From Geobacter sp. FeAm09 (GTDB lineage: Bacteria > Desulfobacterota > Desulfuromonadia > Geobacterales > Pseudopelobacteraceae), in contig NZ_CP042466.1 of the NCBI RefSeq assembly GCF_008330225.1, forward strand, positions 1,932,501-1,996,500: a DNA stretch of 64,000 bases, given 5' to 3'. The notes beneath the pieces were generated by a model that saw only the letters and a program-made list of their open reading frames with translations, ran no database searches and was not told the origin of the DNA. Positions 18,865-28,152 of this stretch are shown one piece after another. The position numbers were made by a program, and so were the translations under genes. Within the stretch, counting starts at the first letter, position 1; each line of letters begins with the position of its first letter.

Positions 18865-21225
18865 CTACCCTATCAGCGCCAGCTCCAGCCGCTGCCCCCA
18901 GCGACGCAGCAGCTCTTCCTTGAGAGGCCCATGGCCGTCCGCCGACAGGTCCGGGTCCTGTTCCAACAGTCCGAACGCCGCCTGACGCGCCTGCTCCAGG
19001 ATGCTCCCGTCGCGAAGGATATTGGCAACCCGAAAATCGGGCATGCCCGATTGACGGATACCGAGAAAATCACCGGGTCCGCGAATCTCCAGATCGGCTT
19101 CGGCAATACGAAAACCGTCGTTGGTCGATTCCATGACCCGAAGACGCTTTTCGCCATCCTCGGAGAACTTGCCGGCGGTCAAAAGGATGCAACGGGACCG
19201 AGCGCTGCCCCGCCCCACCCGCCCCCGCAACTGGTGCAGTTGGGAAAGCCCGAAACGTTCGGCATGTTCGATGACCATGACCGTGGCATTGGGGACGTCG
19301 ATTCCCACCTCGATGACCGTGGTGGACACCAGGACGTCCAACTCGCGGGCCTTGAAGGCCCCCATCACGGCCTCCTTCTCGTCCGGCGCCATGCGGCCGT
19401 GCAGCAGGCCGATGCGCAGTTCGGGAAACACCGCCCGGCTCAAATGTTCGGCCATCTGGCTGGCCGCCTTGAGGTCCGATTTCTCTGATTCCTCCACCAG
19501 AGGGTAGATGATGTACGCCTGCCGCCCCTGGCGCACCTCCTCACGGATCGCGTCATACACCTGCGGACGCCGCGATTCGAAGGCGATTCGCGTCGCCACC
19601 GGCGTGCGGCCCGGCGGAAGCTCGTCGATCACCGATAACGACAGATCCCCGAACAGGGTCATGGCCAGGGTGCGGGGGATCGGGGTAGCGGTCATCACCA
19701 GGATGTCGGGATTGGTGCCCTTCTTTTTAAGAATGCCGCGCTGCAGAACACCGAAACGGTGTTGTTCGTCAATGACCCCCAACCCCAGGCGGGCGAATTC
19801 GACCTTGTCCTGGATGACCGCATGGGTGCCGATGACGATCTGGGCACTGCCTGACGCCACGCGCCCCAAGGCCTCCGACTTGGCCTTGCCCTTCATGCCC
19901 GCGGTAATCAGCACGGTTTCGACACCCAATTCGCTGCAAAAACGGTGGATGGTGTGCCAGTGCTGCTCGGCCAGAATCTCGGTCGGAGCCATGATGGCCA
20001 CCTGATGGCCGTTTTCCACCGCAATCAACGCCGCCATCAATGCAACCAGCGTCTTGCCGCTCCCCACATCCCCCTGCACCAGCCGATGCATGGGATGAGG
20101 CGCCATCATGTCCGCCTTGATCTCGGACAGGACCCGGCGCTGGGCGCCGGTCAACTCAAAAGGGAGCATCTTGGCCAGCTGCTTGGTGTAGCGATGGGTC
20201 ACCTGGAAGGCGATTCCCTCCTCCATGGCCACGCCGCGCTTTTTCAGGGCCAGCCCCAGTTCCCAAAAGAAGAATTCGTCAAAGGCGACGGCCCGGTGCG
20301 CCGGCGTGCGCCCCTGGTTGAGCTCGTCCAGTCCGGCCTCGGACGGCGGCAGGTGCAGGTCCCGCACGGATTGCCGCAGGCCGGGCAACAGCAAGGGCTT
20401 CAGGATGGCTGCGGGGATCAACTCCTGGAGAGAGCCGAGGAACCCGTCCGCCACCTCCTTCATCACCCGTCGCATGACCTTCTGGCTCAGCCCCTCGGTC
20501 AGGGGATACACCGGCACGATCCTGCCGAAGTTGACCGGGTCGGCATCCAGGACCTCCTGGATGTCCCTCCCCTCCTCGAGCCACTCCACGTCCGGGTGGT
20601 GCACCTCGCGCTGGTAGCCGAACTGGGAGACCTCGCCGACGAAGACGCCGGTTCGGCCTGGCTTCCAAACCCGTTTCATGAAGGTGGGATTGGCATTGAA
20701 CCACTTGAACACGATGGAACCGCTGTCATCCGCCACCTGGGCCTCGAAGAAGCGTCTTCCGTTCTTGGTGGCAGCGCTGTCGGCAGACAGCACTTTCCCG
20801 GAAAATGCCGCACTGAAACCGGGTTTCAAGCGGGCAATGGGGGTCAGCTCGCGGCGGTCCTCGTAGCGGTGCGGCAACAGGTAGAGGGCATCCTCGACGG
20901 TCGTGACCCCCCGCTTTTCCAGCAATTCCGAAAGCTTCGGCCCAACCCCCTTGATGAACTGCATGCGGGTCTGGAGGTTCTTGCGGGCAATGGTTTCCTT
21001 CAACGCGGCACCATCCTCGCGGGGGTAAACCTTTCCCGGCTCCGGCGTTTTCCCCGTCTCTTTCACTGCCCCGCAACGGGGCTCCTCCCCTATCCTGCGG
21101 AGCACCAGGGCCCCTCCCGCCTCCGGTTCAACGGAAACGGCCCCACCCGGCCCGATACCGAGATGATCGAGCAGTTCAGGAGGGATGGCCAGGGAGTTGT
21201 CGGGCGAAAGCGTTATCTTCGGCAC
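18865..21225 (-). CDS. recG: ATP-dependent DNA helicase RecG with AbrB-like N-terminal extension
   Basis: A branch-migration helicase that rescues stalled replication forks. Residues from about 88 to 786 are a full RecG: helix-hairpin start FIKGVGPKLSELL, wedge/OB domain, Walker A GDVGSGKT, DEQH box, TATPIPRT and HQLRGRVGRG. The first 46 residues instead resemble a SpoVT-AbrB swapped-hairpin domain (ITLSPDNSLAIPPELLDHLG, then LVLRRIG), joined by a charged linker of about 40 residues. Total length is about 90 above E. coli RecG. No in-frame start near 88 has a better context. It has its own promoter at 21402-21429. Confidence 0.93.
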   Translation of the reverse strand: MPKITLSPDNSLAIPPELLDHLGIGPGGAVSVEPEAGGALVLRRIGEEPRCGAVKETGKTPEPGKVYPREDGAALKETIARKNLQTRMQFIKGVGPKLSELLEKRGVTTVEDALYLLPHRYEDRRELTPIARLKPGFSAAFSGKVLSADSAATKNGRRFFEAQVADDSGSIVFKWFNANPTFMKRVWKPGRTGVFVGEVSQFGYQREVHHPDVEWLEEGRDIQEVLDADPVNFGRIVPVYPLTEGLSQKVMRRVMKEVADGFLGSLQELIPAAILKPLLLPGLRQSVRDLHLPPSEAGLDELNQGRTPAHRAVAFDEFFFWELGLALKKRGVAMEEGIAFQVTHRYTKQLAKMLPFELTGAQRRVLSEIKADMMAPHPMHRLVQGDVGSGKTLVALMAALIAVENGHQVAIMAPTEILAEQHWHTIHRFCSELGVETVLITAGMKGKAKSEALGRVASGSAQIVIGTHAVIQDKVEFARLGLGVIDEQHRFGVLQRGILKKKGTNPDILVMTATPIPRTLAMTLFGDLSLSVIDELPPGRTPVATRIAFESRRPQVYDAIREEVRQGRQAYIIYPLVEESEKSDLKAASQMAEHLSRAVFPELRIGLLHGRMAPDEKEAVMGAFKARELDVLVSTTVIEVGIDVPNATVMVIEHAERFGLSQLHQLRGRVGRGSARSRCILLTAGKFSEDGEKRLRVMESTNDGFRIAEADLEIRGPGDFLGIRQSGMPDFRVANILRDGSILEQARQAAFGLLEQDPDLSADGHGPLKEELLRRWGQRLELALIG

Positions 21226-21266
21226 GGGACGGCTCTCAATTCCGGGACGGCTCGGGCGGGTTCATG

Positions 21267-21284
21267 CACCTTTCCGGAAAGGTG
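21267..21284. other. 18-base perfect palindrome in the recG leader
   Basis: CACCTTTCCGGAAAGGTG is perfectly self-complementary and lies in the predicted recG 5' untranslated region, 42 bases before the ATG. It could be a protein-binding dyad or an RNA hairpin; nothing else indicates which. Confidence 0.4.
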
Positions 21285-21401
21285 TGCGGGACTGACAACG
21301 GTTAAGGATGCTGAAGAGCCTGGGCCGATATCCATAATGTGATGGCAACTTTCCAGAATCGCGCTGATGGGTGAAATCAAAGATAACCGTGCATTTATAC
21401 A

Positions 21402-21429
21402 CTATAGCAGCGCCAAAATCCACATCAAA
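21402..21429 (-). promoter_or_regulatory. Promoter of recG
   Basis: On the minus strand TTGATG (21429-21424) and TATAGT (21407-21402) are 16 bases apart. The predicted leader to recG is about 170 bases and includes an 18-base palindrome. Confidence 0.55.
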
Positions 21430-21458
21430 CGGGGCCTGCCACCAGTGGCCGCGGGAGA

Positions 21459-22028
21459 TCACGTGCCCTGTGGGGTCTTGTCGGATATCGGCCGTGCTGC
21501 GAGGGGGAATGCCTTTACCGGCGTGTGGACGGCCCCTCGGGACGTCAGACTGCTCTCAAAGAGGACAAACTCCCGGACGTCAGCCGGCGGCAACTCCAGT
21601 GCGCGGTTGCCCATAAGAAACGCCTCCACCTCGCGGGGGGCGGGGAGCTTGAGACGGGCCAGGGTGATGTGCGGGGAAAAAGGGCGTTCCTCCTGGGGGA
21701 TGGCGCAGGCCAGCACCGCTTCGCGCACCAGGGAGACCAGAGCGTCCAGTTTCGGCTGCGGCTCCAGACCGGCCCAGAGTATCCTGGGGCGTCGGCGGTC
21801 GGGAAAGCAGCCGGTGCCGCTGAAACGGAGGGTGAACCCGGGCGCCCGGATCGCCGCCAATGCCCCGGTCAACCGCTTGAGCGTGACGCCGTCCACCTCT
21901 CCGAGAAACGCCAGGGTCAGATGGATCTGCTCCGCCGGCACCCAACGGCACCCCGACATCCTCATGTCCATTTTTTCCAGTTGCCGCTTGATCTCTGCGG
22001 GCAGCTCGATGGCGATAAAGAGCCGCAT
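21459..22028 (-). CDS. thpR: RNA 2',3'-cyclic phosphodiesterase (2'-5' RNA ligase family)
   Basis: A 2H phosphoesterase that opens 2',3'-cyclic phosphates on RNA ends. The 189-residue protein has both catalytic HxT motifs, HLTLAFLG (about 36) and HITLARL (about 129), and the MRLFIAIELP start. That Met at 22028 is chosen over an upstream frame without similarity. It is the first gene of the run leading to recG; its cellular role is poorly known. Confidence 0.9.
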   Translation of the reverse strand: MRLFIAIELPAEIKRQLEKMDMRMSGCRWVPAEQIHLTLAFLGEVDGVTLKRLTGALAAIRAPGFTLRFSGTGCFPDRRRPRILWAGLEPQPKLDALVSLVREAVLACAIPQEERPFSPHITLARLKLPAPREVEAFLMGNRALELPPADVREFVLFESSLTSRGAVHTPVKAFPLAARPISDKTPQGT

Positions 22029-22091
22029 GGCATCCTCCCGTGCACAACCTCTTTCGTTTTCCTGAATTGTACTCCACTTCCTTCCCAAAAC

Positions 22092-22130
22092 GCAAAAAGC
22101 CCAGGGGAAGTCTTCCCCAGGGCTTTTTGC
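22092..22130 (-). terminator. Terminator of the pyrimidine operon
   Basis: GCAAAAAGCCCAGGGGAAG (22092-22110) and its exact inverted copy (22112-22130) form a long stem with A- and T-tracts at the base, so it can act on both strands. It lies 19 bases past the DUF1858 gene, the last gene of the pyr run, and separates it from thpR. Confidence 0.92.
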
Positions 22131-22148
22131 ATGGTCGAGCGGGCCGGA

Positions 22149-22349
22149 TCAGGCGATGGCCGCGTTCAGGTCCTTAACCAGCGCCTCCACATCGATGCTG
22201 TGGGCATTGGCCCCCTGTTCGAGGCTTTCGTTCTGGGCGCCCATGCAGCCGATGCAGCCCAGATTGTATTTCTGCAACACCGCCACGGCATCGGGATACA
22301 TGCGCATAACTTCAAAAAAGGTCATATCTTTCGTAATCGTACCGGCCAT
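22149..22349 (-). CDS. DUF1858 protein
   Basis: A 66-residue protein with the DUF1858 pattern: ITKDMTFFEVMRMYPDAVAVL, then a redox-type CIGC motif (33-36) and an acidic C-terminal helix. The family includes proteins named as hybrid-cluster-protein-associated redox disulfide domains, but no biochemical role is established. The start MAGTITKD at 22349 follows a GGAGAG site; the upstream extension runs back into greA and is not credible. Confidence 0.85.
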   Translation of the reverse strand: MAGTITKDMTFFEVMRMYPDAVAVLQKYNLGCIGCMGAQNESLEQGANAHSIDVEALVKDLNAAIA

Positions 22350-22386
22350 TGTCGTCTCTCCTCGCAAAAGGGATATACCCCACCCG

Positions 22387-22863
22387 TTATTCGTACTTGA
22401 TGTCGATGATCTCGTATTCCTTGGTTCCCGATGGCACCACCACCTTGACGGTATCATCCAGCTTGTGGCCGATCAAAGCCTTGCCAACGGGAGATGTGCA
22501 CGACATCTTGCCTATCTTGATATCCGCCTCATCCTCGCCGACGATCTTGTAGCAGACCTCTTCCTCGGAGGCGGTGTCGTACAGGGTGACGGTGGAGCCG
22601 AACACCACCTTGTCCGGTTTCATGCCGGAAAGGTCCACCACATAGGCCCTAGCCAGTTTGCCGTTCAGTTCCTGAATGCGCCCTTCAATAAAGGCCTGGC
22701 GGTTTTTGGCGGCGTCATATTCGGCATTTTCCGAGAGATCGCCGTGACTGCGCGCCTCGGCAATATCCTGAATGACCTTGGGACGTTCCTCGCGGATCAG
22801 GCGTTTCAACTCCTCCTGGAGCGCTTCAAAACTCTCTTTTGTCAACGGTATGGAATGGGACAT
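22387..22863 (-). CDS. greA: Transcription elongation factor GreA
   Basis: Stimulates transcript cleavage by RNA polymerase to rescue backtracked complexes. The 158-residue protein has the N-terminal coiled-coil hairpin with the LRIEEERPKV-like region and the acidic tip (DLSENAEYDAAKN, about 45-57), then the FKBP-like C-terminal domain with SPVGKALIGHKLDD. It follows carB by 89 bases on the same strand; the carB-greA pairing is common in Geobacteraceae-like genomes. Confidence 0.96.
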   Translation of the reverse strand: MSHSIPLTKESFEALQEELKRLIREERPKVIQDIAEARSHGDLSENAEYDAAKNRQAFIEGRIQELNGKLARAYVVDLSGMKPDKVVFGSTVTLYDTASEEEVCYKIVGEDEADIKIGKMSCTSPVGKALIGHKLDDTVKVVVPSGTKEYEIIDIKYE

Positions 22864-22952
22864 CTACTATCGAGCTCCTAATTACATGATAATGCTGTCA
22901 CTATCGGCACCAGCACACAAAACAAATCGGCAAAAGGGCATGCCTTAGGCCG

Positions 22953-25900
22953 CTACTCTTCAAGGTATTCCTGTAGGGTCTTTACGTCCAGATCCTGGGC
23001 TTTCAGGGCAAGGATGCTATCCACTGCCGCCTTGGCGCCGGCCACCGTCGTGTAATAGGCAATGCCGTGCATCAGCGACTCGCGACGGATGGAGAAGGAA
23101 TCGGCCACAGCCTGGGCTCCATGGGTCGTGTTGACCACCAGGCTGATCTCGCCGTTCTTGATGGCGTCAACCACGTGGGGACGCCCTTCCACAACCTTAT
23201 TGATCCGCCGGACCGGAATCCCTTTTTCTTCCAAAAATGCGGCGGTGCCGCCGGTCGCCCAGATTCCGAAACTGTTCTTATACAACTTTTCAGCTGTGGT
23301 TACAACATGTTTCTTGTCGGCGTCCCGCACGCTGATAAAGGCATTGCCGGCCAACGGCATCTTCACATTGGCTCCCAGTTGCGACTTGGCAAAGGCCTTG
23401 GCAAAGGTGCCGCCGATGCCCATCACCTCACCGGTGGACTTCATCTCCGGTCCGAGAATCGTGTCCACTCCGGGAAACTTGACAAAGGGGAACACCGCCT
23501 CCTTGACCGATATGTGCTTCGGCACGATGTCGCCGTGCACACCCAGTTCCTTGAGGCTCTTACCGGCCATGATCCGGGCCGCTATCTTTGCCAGGGGACG
23601 TCCGGTGGCCTTGGAAACGAAGGGTGCGGTGCGCGAAGCCCGGGGATTGACCTCCAGGATGTAGATCTCGCCGTTCCTGACGGCGTACTGCACGTTCATG
23701 AGCCCCTTGACGTTCAGTTCCAGGGCCATGAGGACGGTCTGGCGGCGAATCTCGGCCACGGTATCGGCCGAAATGGAGTACGGCGGCAGCGAGCAGGCAG
23801 AATCGCCGGAATGAATGCCGGCCTCCTCGATATGCTCCATGATCCCGCCCATCACGACCTCGCTGCCGTCGCAGAGGGCATCCACGTCGATCTCGATGGC
23901 CTCGTCCAGGAACTTGTCGATCAGGATGGGGTGCTCGGGCGAGGCCTGAACGGCGGTGGTCATGTAGCGCAGCAGGTTTTCCACATTGTAGACGATCTCC
24001 ATGGCCCGTCCGCCCAGTACGTAGGATGGCCGCACCACCACCGGATAACCGATGCGGCTGGCCACCTTCTCGGCCTCCTCGAAGGAACGGGCCGTGCCGT
24101 TCTCCGGCTGGCGCAGGCCCAGCTTATGGAGCATTTCCTGGAACCGTTCCCGGTCCTCGGCCCGGTCGATGGCATCCGGCGAGGTGCCGATGATCGGCAC
24201 GCCGGCCCTCTCCAGCGCCACCGCCAGCTTGAGCGGCGTCTGGCCGCCGAACTGCACGATCACGCCCACCGGCTCTTCCTTGGCCACGATCTCCAGTACA
24301 TCCTCCAGGGTCAACGGCTCGAAGTAGAGCCGGTCCGAGGTGTCGTAGTCCGTAGAGACCGTCTCCGGGTTGCAGTTGACCATGATGGTCTCGTAACCGT
24401 CCTCGGCCAGGGCAAAGACGCCGTGCACGCAGCAGTAGTCGAATTCGATCCCCTGGCCGATGCGGTTGGGGCCGCCCCCCAGGATCATGATCTTCTTGCG
24501 GTCGGTCGGTTCTGCCTCGCACTCCTCTTCATAGGTCGAGTACAGGTAGGGGGTATAGGCTACGAATTCGGCGGCGCAGGTATCCACCCGCTTATACACC
24601 GGACGCACATCCAGGGACCAGCGCAGGCTGCGCAGATCGTCTTCGCCCATTCGCCAGAGCCGCGCCAGGAACTTGTCGGAAAATCCCATCTGCTTGGCTT
24701 TGCGAATGATCTGTTTCATCGTTTCGCCACCCGCGTTGTGCGGCTCGACCTGCTTCAGCCGGTCCTCCATCTCGATGATCTGGCGGATATTGTGCAAAAA
24801 CCAGGGGTCGATGGCGGTGTGTTTGTGGATCTCGGTCACGGTCATGCCGCTGCGCAGGGCGTCGCCCACGTACCAGAGCCGCTCCCAGTTGGGGGTGCGC
24901 AGTTTTTCTATCAACAGGTGCTGTTCCTTGACGGTCAGGGCCCGGCGGGTTTCGGCGTCCAGGTCGAACAGGCGCGACTCGAAACCGGAAGAACCGATCT
25001 CCAGGGAACGGAGCGCTTTTTGAAACGACTCCTTGAAGGTGCGGCCGATGGCCATCACCTCTCCTACCGACTTCATCTGGGTGGTCAGGACGGCATCGGC
25101 GGCCGGGAATTTCTCGAAGGTGAAGCGGGGGATCTTGGTGACCACGTAGTCGATGGTCGGCTCGAAGCAGGCCGGCGTCTCGCGGGTGATGTCGTTGGTG
25201 ATCTCGTCCAGGGTGTACCCCACCGCCAGCTTGGCGGCGATCTTGGCAATGGGGAAGCCGGTGGCCTTGGAGGCCAGGGCCGACGACCGGGAAACGCGCG
25301 GGTTCATCTCGATCACCACCAGGCGGCCGTTCTGGGGGTTGATGCCGAACTGGATGTTGGAGCCGCCGGTATCCACGCCGATCTCGCGGATGATCTTGAG
25401 GGCTGCGTCGCGGAGAATCTGGTATTCCTTGTCGGTCAGGGTCTGGGCCGGGGCGACCGTGATGGAGTCACCGGTATGCACCCCCATGGGGTCGAAGTTC
25501 TCGATGGAGCAGATGATCACCACGTTGTCGGCCGTGTCGCGCATCACCTCCAGTTCGTATTCCTTCCAGCCGATGACCGACTCCTCAACCAGAATCTCGT
25601 CGGTGGGCGACGCCTCAATGCCTGCCAGGGCCATCTTTTCGTATTCTTCCATGTTGTAGGCAATGCCGCCGCCGGTGCCGCCCAGGGTGAACGAAGGGCG
25701 GATAATGGCCGGAAACCCGACCGCCTTGACGACCTCCATGGCCTCCTGGTAGTTATGGGCCAGGCCCGAGGCCGGAACGGCCAAACCGATCTTCTCCATT
25801 GCCTGCTTGAATAAAGTGCGGTCCTCGGCCTTCTTGATGGCCGGCAGTTTGGCGCCGATCAATTCCACGCCGAATTTGTCCAGTACCCCGGATTCGGCCA

Positions 25901-26204
25901 CCGCCACGGCGGTGTTCAGCGCCGTCTGGCCGCCCAGAGTGGGCAGCACGGCATCGGGCCGCTCCCGCTCGATGATCTTGGCCAGTATTTCGGGCGTTAC
26001 CGGTTCGATGTAGGTGCGGTCGGCAAAATCCGGATCGGTCATGATGGTGGCCGGGTTGCTGTTCAAGAGCACCACCTCGAACCCCTCCTCCTTCAACGCC
26101 TTGCAGGCCTGGGTGCCGGAGTAGTCGAATTCGCAGGCCTGACCGATGACGATCGGGCCGGCTCCGATGATGAGAATCTTTTTGATGTCGGTACGTTTCG
26201 GCAT
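22953..26204 (-). CDS. carB: Carbamoyl-phosphate synthase large subunit
   Basis: Makes carbamoyl phosphate from bicarbonate, two ATP and the ammonia delivered by CarA, for pyrimidine and arginine synthesis. At 1083 residues it has both ATP-grasp halves: the first with [22 protein letters not shown] near the start, the second starting [22 protein letters not shown] near 560, and the C-terminal allosteric MGS-like domain from about 940. No interruptions are seen. It is separated from carA by three unrelated genes and starts 23 bases after the DUF486 gene. Confidence 0.98.
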   Translation of the reverse strand: MPKRTDIKKILIIGAGPIVIGQACEFDYSGTQACKALKEEGFEVVLLNSNPATIMTDPDFADRTYIEPVTPEILAKIIERERPDAVLPTLGGQTALNTAVAVAESGVLDKFGVELIGAKLPAIKKAEDRTLFKQAMEKIGLAVPASGLAHNYQEAMEVVKAVGFPAIIRPSFTLGGTGGGIAYNMEEYEKMALAGIEASPTDEILVEESVIGWKEYELEVMRDTADNVVIICSIENFDPMGVHTGDSITVAPAQTLTDKEYQILRDAALKIIREIGVDTGGSNIQFGINPQNGRLVVIEMNPRVSRSSALASKATGFPIAKIAAKLAVGYTLDEITNDITRETPACFEPTIDYVVTKIPRFTFEKFPAADAVLTTQMKSVGEVMAIGRTFKESFQKALRSLEIGSSGFESRLFDLDAETRRALTVKEQHLLIEKLRTPNWERLWYVGDALRSGMTVTEIHKHTAIDPWFLHNIRQIIEMEDRLKQVEPHNAGGETMKQIIRKAKQMGFSDKFLARLWRMGEDDLRSLRWSLDVRPVYKRVDTCAAEFVAYTPYLYSTYEEECEAEPTDRKKIMILGGGPNRIGQGIEFDYCCVHGVFALAEDGYETIMVNCNPETVSTDYDTSDRLYFEPLTLEDVLEIVAKEEPVGVIVQFGGQTPLKLAVALERAGVPIIGTSPDAIDRAEDRERFQEMLHKLGLRQPENGTARSFEEAEKVASRIGYPVVVRPSYVLGGRAMEIVYNVENLLRYMTTAVQASPEHPILIDKFLDEAIEIDVDALCDGSEVVMGGIMEHIEEAGIHSGDSACSLPPYSISADTVAEIRRQTVLMALELNVKGLMNVQYAVRNGEIYILEVNPRASRTAPFVSKATGRPLAKIAARIMAGKSLKELGVHGDIVPKHISVKEAVFPFVKFPGVDTILGPEMKSTGEVMGIGGTFAKAFAKSQLGANVKMPLAGNAFISVRDADKKHVVTTAEKLYKNSFGIWATGGTAAFLEEKGIPVRRINKVVEGRPHVVDAIKNGEISLVVNTTHGAQAVADSFSIRRESLMHGIAYYTTVAGAKAAVDSILALKAQDLDVKTLQEYLEE

Positions 26205-26227
26205 ATATGCGTGACTCCTTCTCGTGA

Positions 26228-26554
26228 TTAGCGAAATATGAAAAAAACAGCTCCAGCCAGACAGAAACCGGCCCAGAGGTAGTTCCAGGTCAGGGTGGTG
26301 CCCATGTACAGTACGGCAAAGGGGACGAAGACCGACAGGGTGATGACCTCCTGCAGGATCTTCAGCTGCGCCAGGGAAAATCGCCCGTAACCGATGCGGT
26401 TGGCCGGCACCTGGATCAGATATTCAAAGAATGCGATCCCCCAGGAAACCGCTACGGCGATCAGCCAGTGCCGGGTACGCAGATTCCTCAAGTGGGCGTA
26501 CCAGGCAAACGTCATGAAAATATTGGATAGTACCAGCAGCCCTATTGTTTTCAT
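26228..26554 (-). CDS. DUF486 family small membrane protein
   Basis: 108 residues with four hydrophobic helices and the DUF486 features [28 protein letters not shown] and the [13 protein letters not shown] segment. The family belongs to the drug/metabolite-transporter superfamily by fold, but substrates are unknown. Its start overlaps the end of the ferritin-like gene as ATGA, so the two are translationally coupled. Confidence 0.85.
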   Translation of the reverse strand: MKTIGLLVLSNIFMTFAWYAHLRNLRTRHWLIAVAVSWGIAFFEYLIQVPANRIGYGRFSLAQLKILQEVITLSVFVPFAVLYMGTTLTWNYLWAGFCLAGAVFFIFR

Positions 26555-27048
26555 CCGGTCATTTCCGTCCGGGCCAGGGCCACGATGGCCAGGAATCTCT
26601 TCAACGACTGAACGTGTTCCTGATCGAAACGCATCATGGCCTTGAAGATCTTTTGGACCGAATCGTCCGCAAACCTGACGACCCCCTCCATATGCAGGTC
26701 GGCCAGGGATTCCTCCATCTCGATGGCCCGGGAGAGGGCAGTTTCGAGATCGGGGGGATGTTGCCGGACATGGGACAGGAGAGTACCCAGCTTATGGCAT
26801 ACCCGGTGCGCTCTTTCCGGGTCAACCGACACGGCAAACCCCGCGTTACGGTAGAGCCGGTCCGCAAGCTCGAACTGCCGTAGGTGGTTTTCCTCCTCAA
26901 GCGCGGTCTTGCGCCACAACTGCGCCGCATCGGGATTCTCCCGGAAAAGCTCGCTGTAGTAATGGTAGAGTTCCGCGGTCTGGGCTTCGATCCTGGCACA
27001 GATCTCAAAAATGGGGCAGTCACCCGAATAGTTGTTTGCGGTTTCCAT
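26551..27048 (-). CDS. Ferritin-like/rubrerythrin-type diiron protein
   Basis: 165 residues predicted as a four-helix bundle with carboxylate/His ligands in the right order: Glu26 in AELYHYY, Glu52 and His55 in EEENH, Glu residues in IEMEESLADLH and the FDQEHVQSL helix. No rubredoxin-type CxxC domain is present, so it is an erythrin-like core alone. Such proteins often detoxify peroxide or handle iron in anaerobes; the substrate is not known here. It lies between the radical SAM gene and DUF486, inside the pyr operon. Confidence 0.72.
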   Translation of the reverse strand: METANNYSGDCPIFEICARIEAQTAELYHYYSELFRENPDAAQLWRKTALEEENHLRQFELADRLYRNAGFAVSVDPERAHRVCHKLGTLLSHVRQHPPDLETALSRAIEMEESLADLHMEGVVRFADDSVQKIFKAMMRFDQEHVQSLKRFLAIVALARTEMTG

Positions 27049-27066
27049 AGCTCCCTACCCCTTCGC

Positions 27067-27969
27067 TCAGTCCTGCACCCAGCCGTTCTCCAGGTCGAAT
27101 TCCTCCAGCGCTGCCAGCGCTTCGTCGTACTCGTCATCGGTGAGCTTGCGGCCAAGTGACGGCATATCCACGGCCTGGTGGGCCGGGAAGTACTGGCGCA
27201 TCAGGGAGATATGGGTCTCGCTCCCAAGGTTTCCGGCGATCCAGGCAAGGGTCTCCCGTGTCCCCGCCAGACCTTCCGGCAGTACCAGATGACGGATAAT
27301 CAACCCCTTGAGCGCCAACCCTTCATCGCCGAGTTCCAGGTGCCCCACCTGCCGAAGCATTTCGGCTACAGCCGGCCGGTTGATGTCGGTATACCCCGGG
27401 GCCGAGGAGATACGTTCCGCTGTTTCGCTGTCAGCATACTTCATATCAGGCAGAAAAACATCCACCACACCATCCAGGAGCGCCAGGGCATCCACCTTCT
27501 CGTAGCCACTGGAGTTCCAGACCAGGGGAAGCCGGAATCCCAACGGGATGGCCAGGTAGAGCGCAGCCAGGATCTGGGGCAGGTAGTGGGTAGGGGTGAC
27601 GAGATTGATATTGTGCACCCCCTGCCGTTGCAACCTGATCATCCGGTCGGCCAGCACCTTTGTCGTTATGGTCTCGCCGTTACCCATCTGGCTGATGGGA
27701 AAATTCTGGCAGAAGCGGCACTTCAGGCTGCATCCGGTGAGAAAGATCGTGCCGGAGCCATGGCTGCCGGAGATGGGCGGTTCCTCGCCGTTATGGACAT
27801 TGGCCGAAGCGATTGCCGGGTGCGCCCCGGCGCCGCAGACCCCCCGCTCCCCCCGAAGGCGGTTCACGCCGCAGTCGTGGGGGCAGATATCACAGGCGGC
27901 CAGACGGCCATAGGCCGTTCGGACACGCTTCAACAACTCGCCGGATTGATGGAGTGTTAGATAGTTCAC
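27067..27969 (-). CDS. Radical SAM protein, PflA-like
   Basis: 300 residues with an N-terminal cysteine-rich segment (CDICPHDCGVNRLRGERGVC, about 26-45), then the radical SAM cluster motif CSLKCRFCQN (about 79-88). This architecture matches the group annotated as pyruvate formate-lyase activating enzyme-like proteins, with an extra N-terminal iron-sulfur motif. No glycyl-radical enzyme is in the window, so the target is unknown. It is 18 bases upstream of the ferritin-like gene and follows carA across a repeat element. Confidence 0.85.
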   Translation of the reverse strand: MNYLTLHQSGELLKRVRTAYGRLAACDICPHDCGVNRLRGERGVCGAGAHPAIASANVHNGEEPPISGSHGSGTIFLTGCSLKCRFCQNFPISQMGNGETITTKVLADRMIRLQRQGVHNINLVTPTHYLPQILAALYLAIPLGFRLPLVWNSSGYEKVDALALLDGVVDVFLPDMKYADSETAERISSAPGYTDINRPAVAEMLRQVGHLELGDEGLALKGLIIRHLVLPEGLAGTRETLAWIAGNLGSETHISLMRQYFPAHQAVDMPSLGRKLTDDEYDEALAALEEFDLENGWVQD

Positions 27970-28020
27970 GGTTATTTATTAGTAAAATTGGCTATTTTTG
28001 ACATTCAGTTTGTTTGCCTA

Positions 28021-28140
28021 TCGGTTGCCGATTTTTCGTCAGATCAAGGCTGTCGAGGGAGGCCGCGGAGGCATAGCGGCGCTACGCCGCACAAGTACCT
28101 CCCGAAGACTTACGCCGATCTGGCGTAAAAGCGGCAACCG
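28021..28140. repeat. CAGATCAAGGC-type inverted-repeat element, copy B2
   Basis: The whole 120-base gap between carA and the radical SAM gene is an imperfect palindrome. The left arm TCGGTTGCCGATTTTTCGTC, then AGATCAAGGC and GAGGGAGG, is answered by CCTCCCGAAG, CGCCGATCTGGCGTAAAAGC and GGCAACCG at the right. An inner hairpin AGCGGCG/CGCCGC lies at the centre. It is closely related to the element at 30968. Confidence 0.75.
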
Positions 28141-28152
28141 TGCCGTGCGTGT

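Noticed and set aside
23067-25814. A 915-codon plus-strand open frame opposite carB
   Set aside because: It is the G/C-driven antisense shadow of an intact carB; its translation is rich in His, Gly, Arg and Asp with no family similarity.
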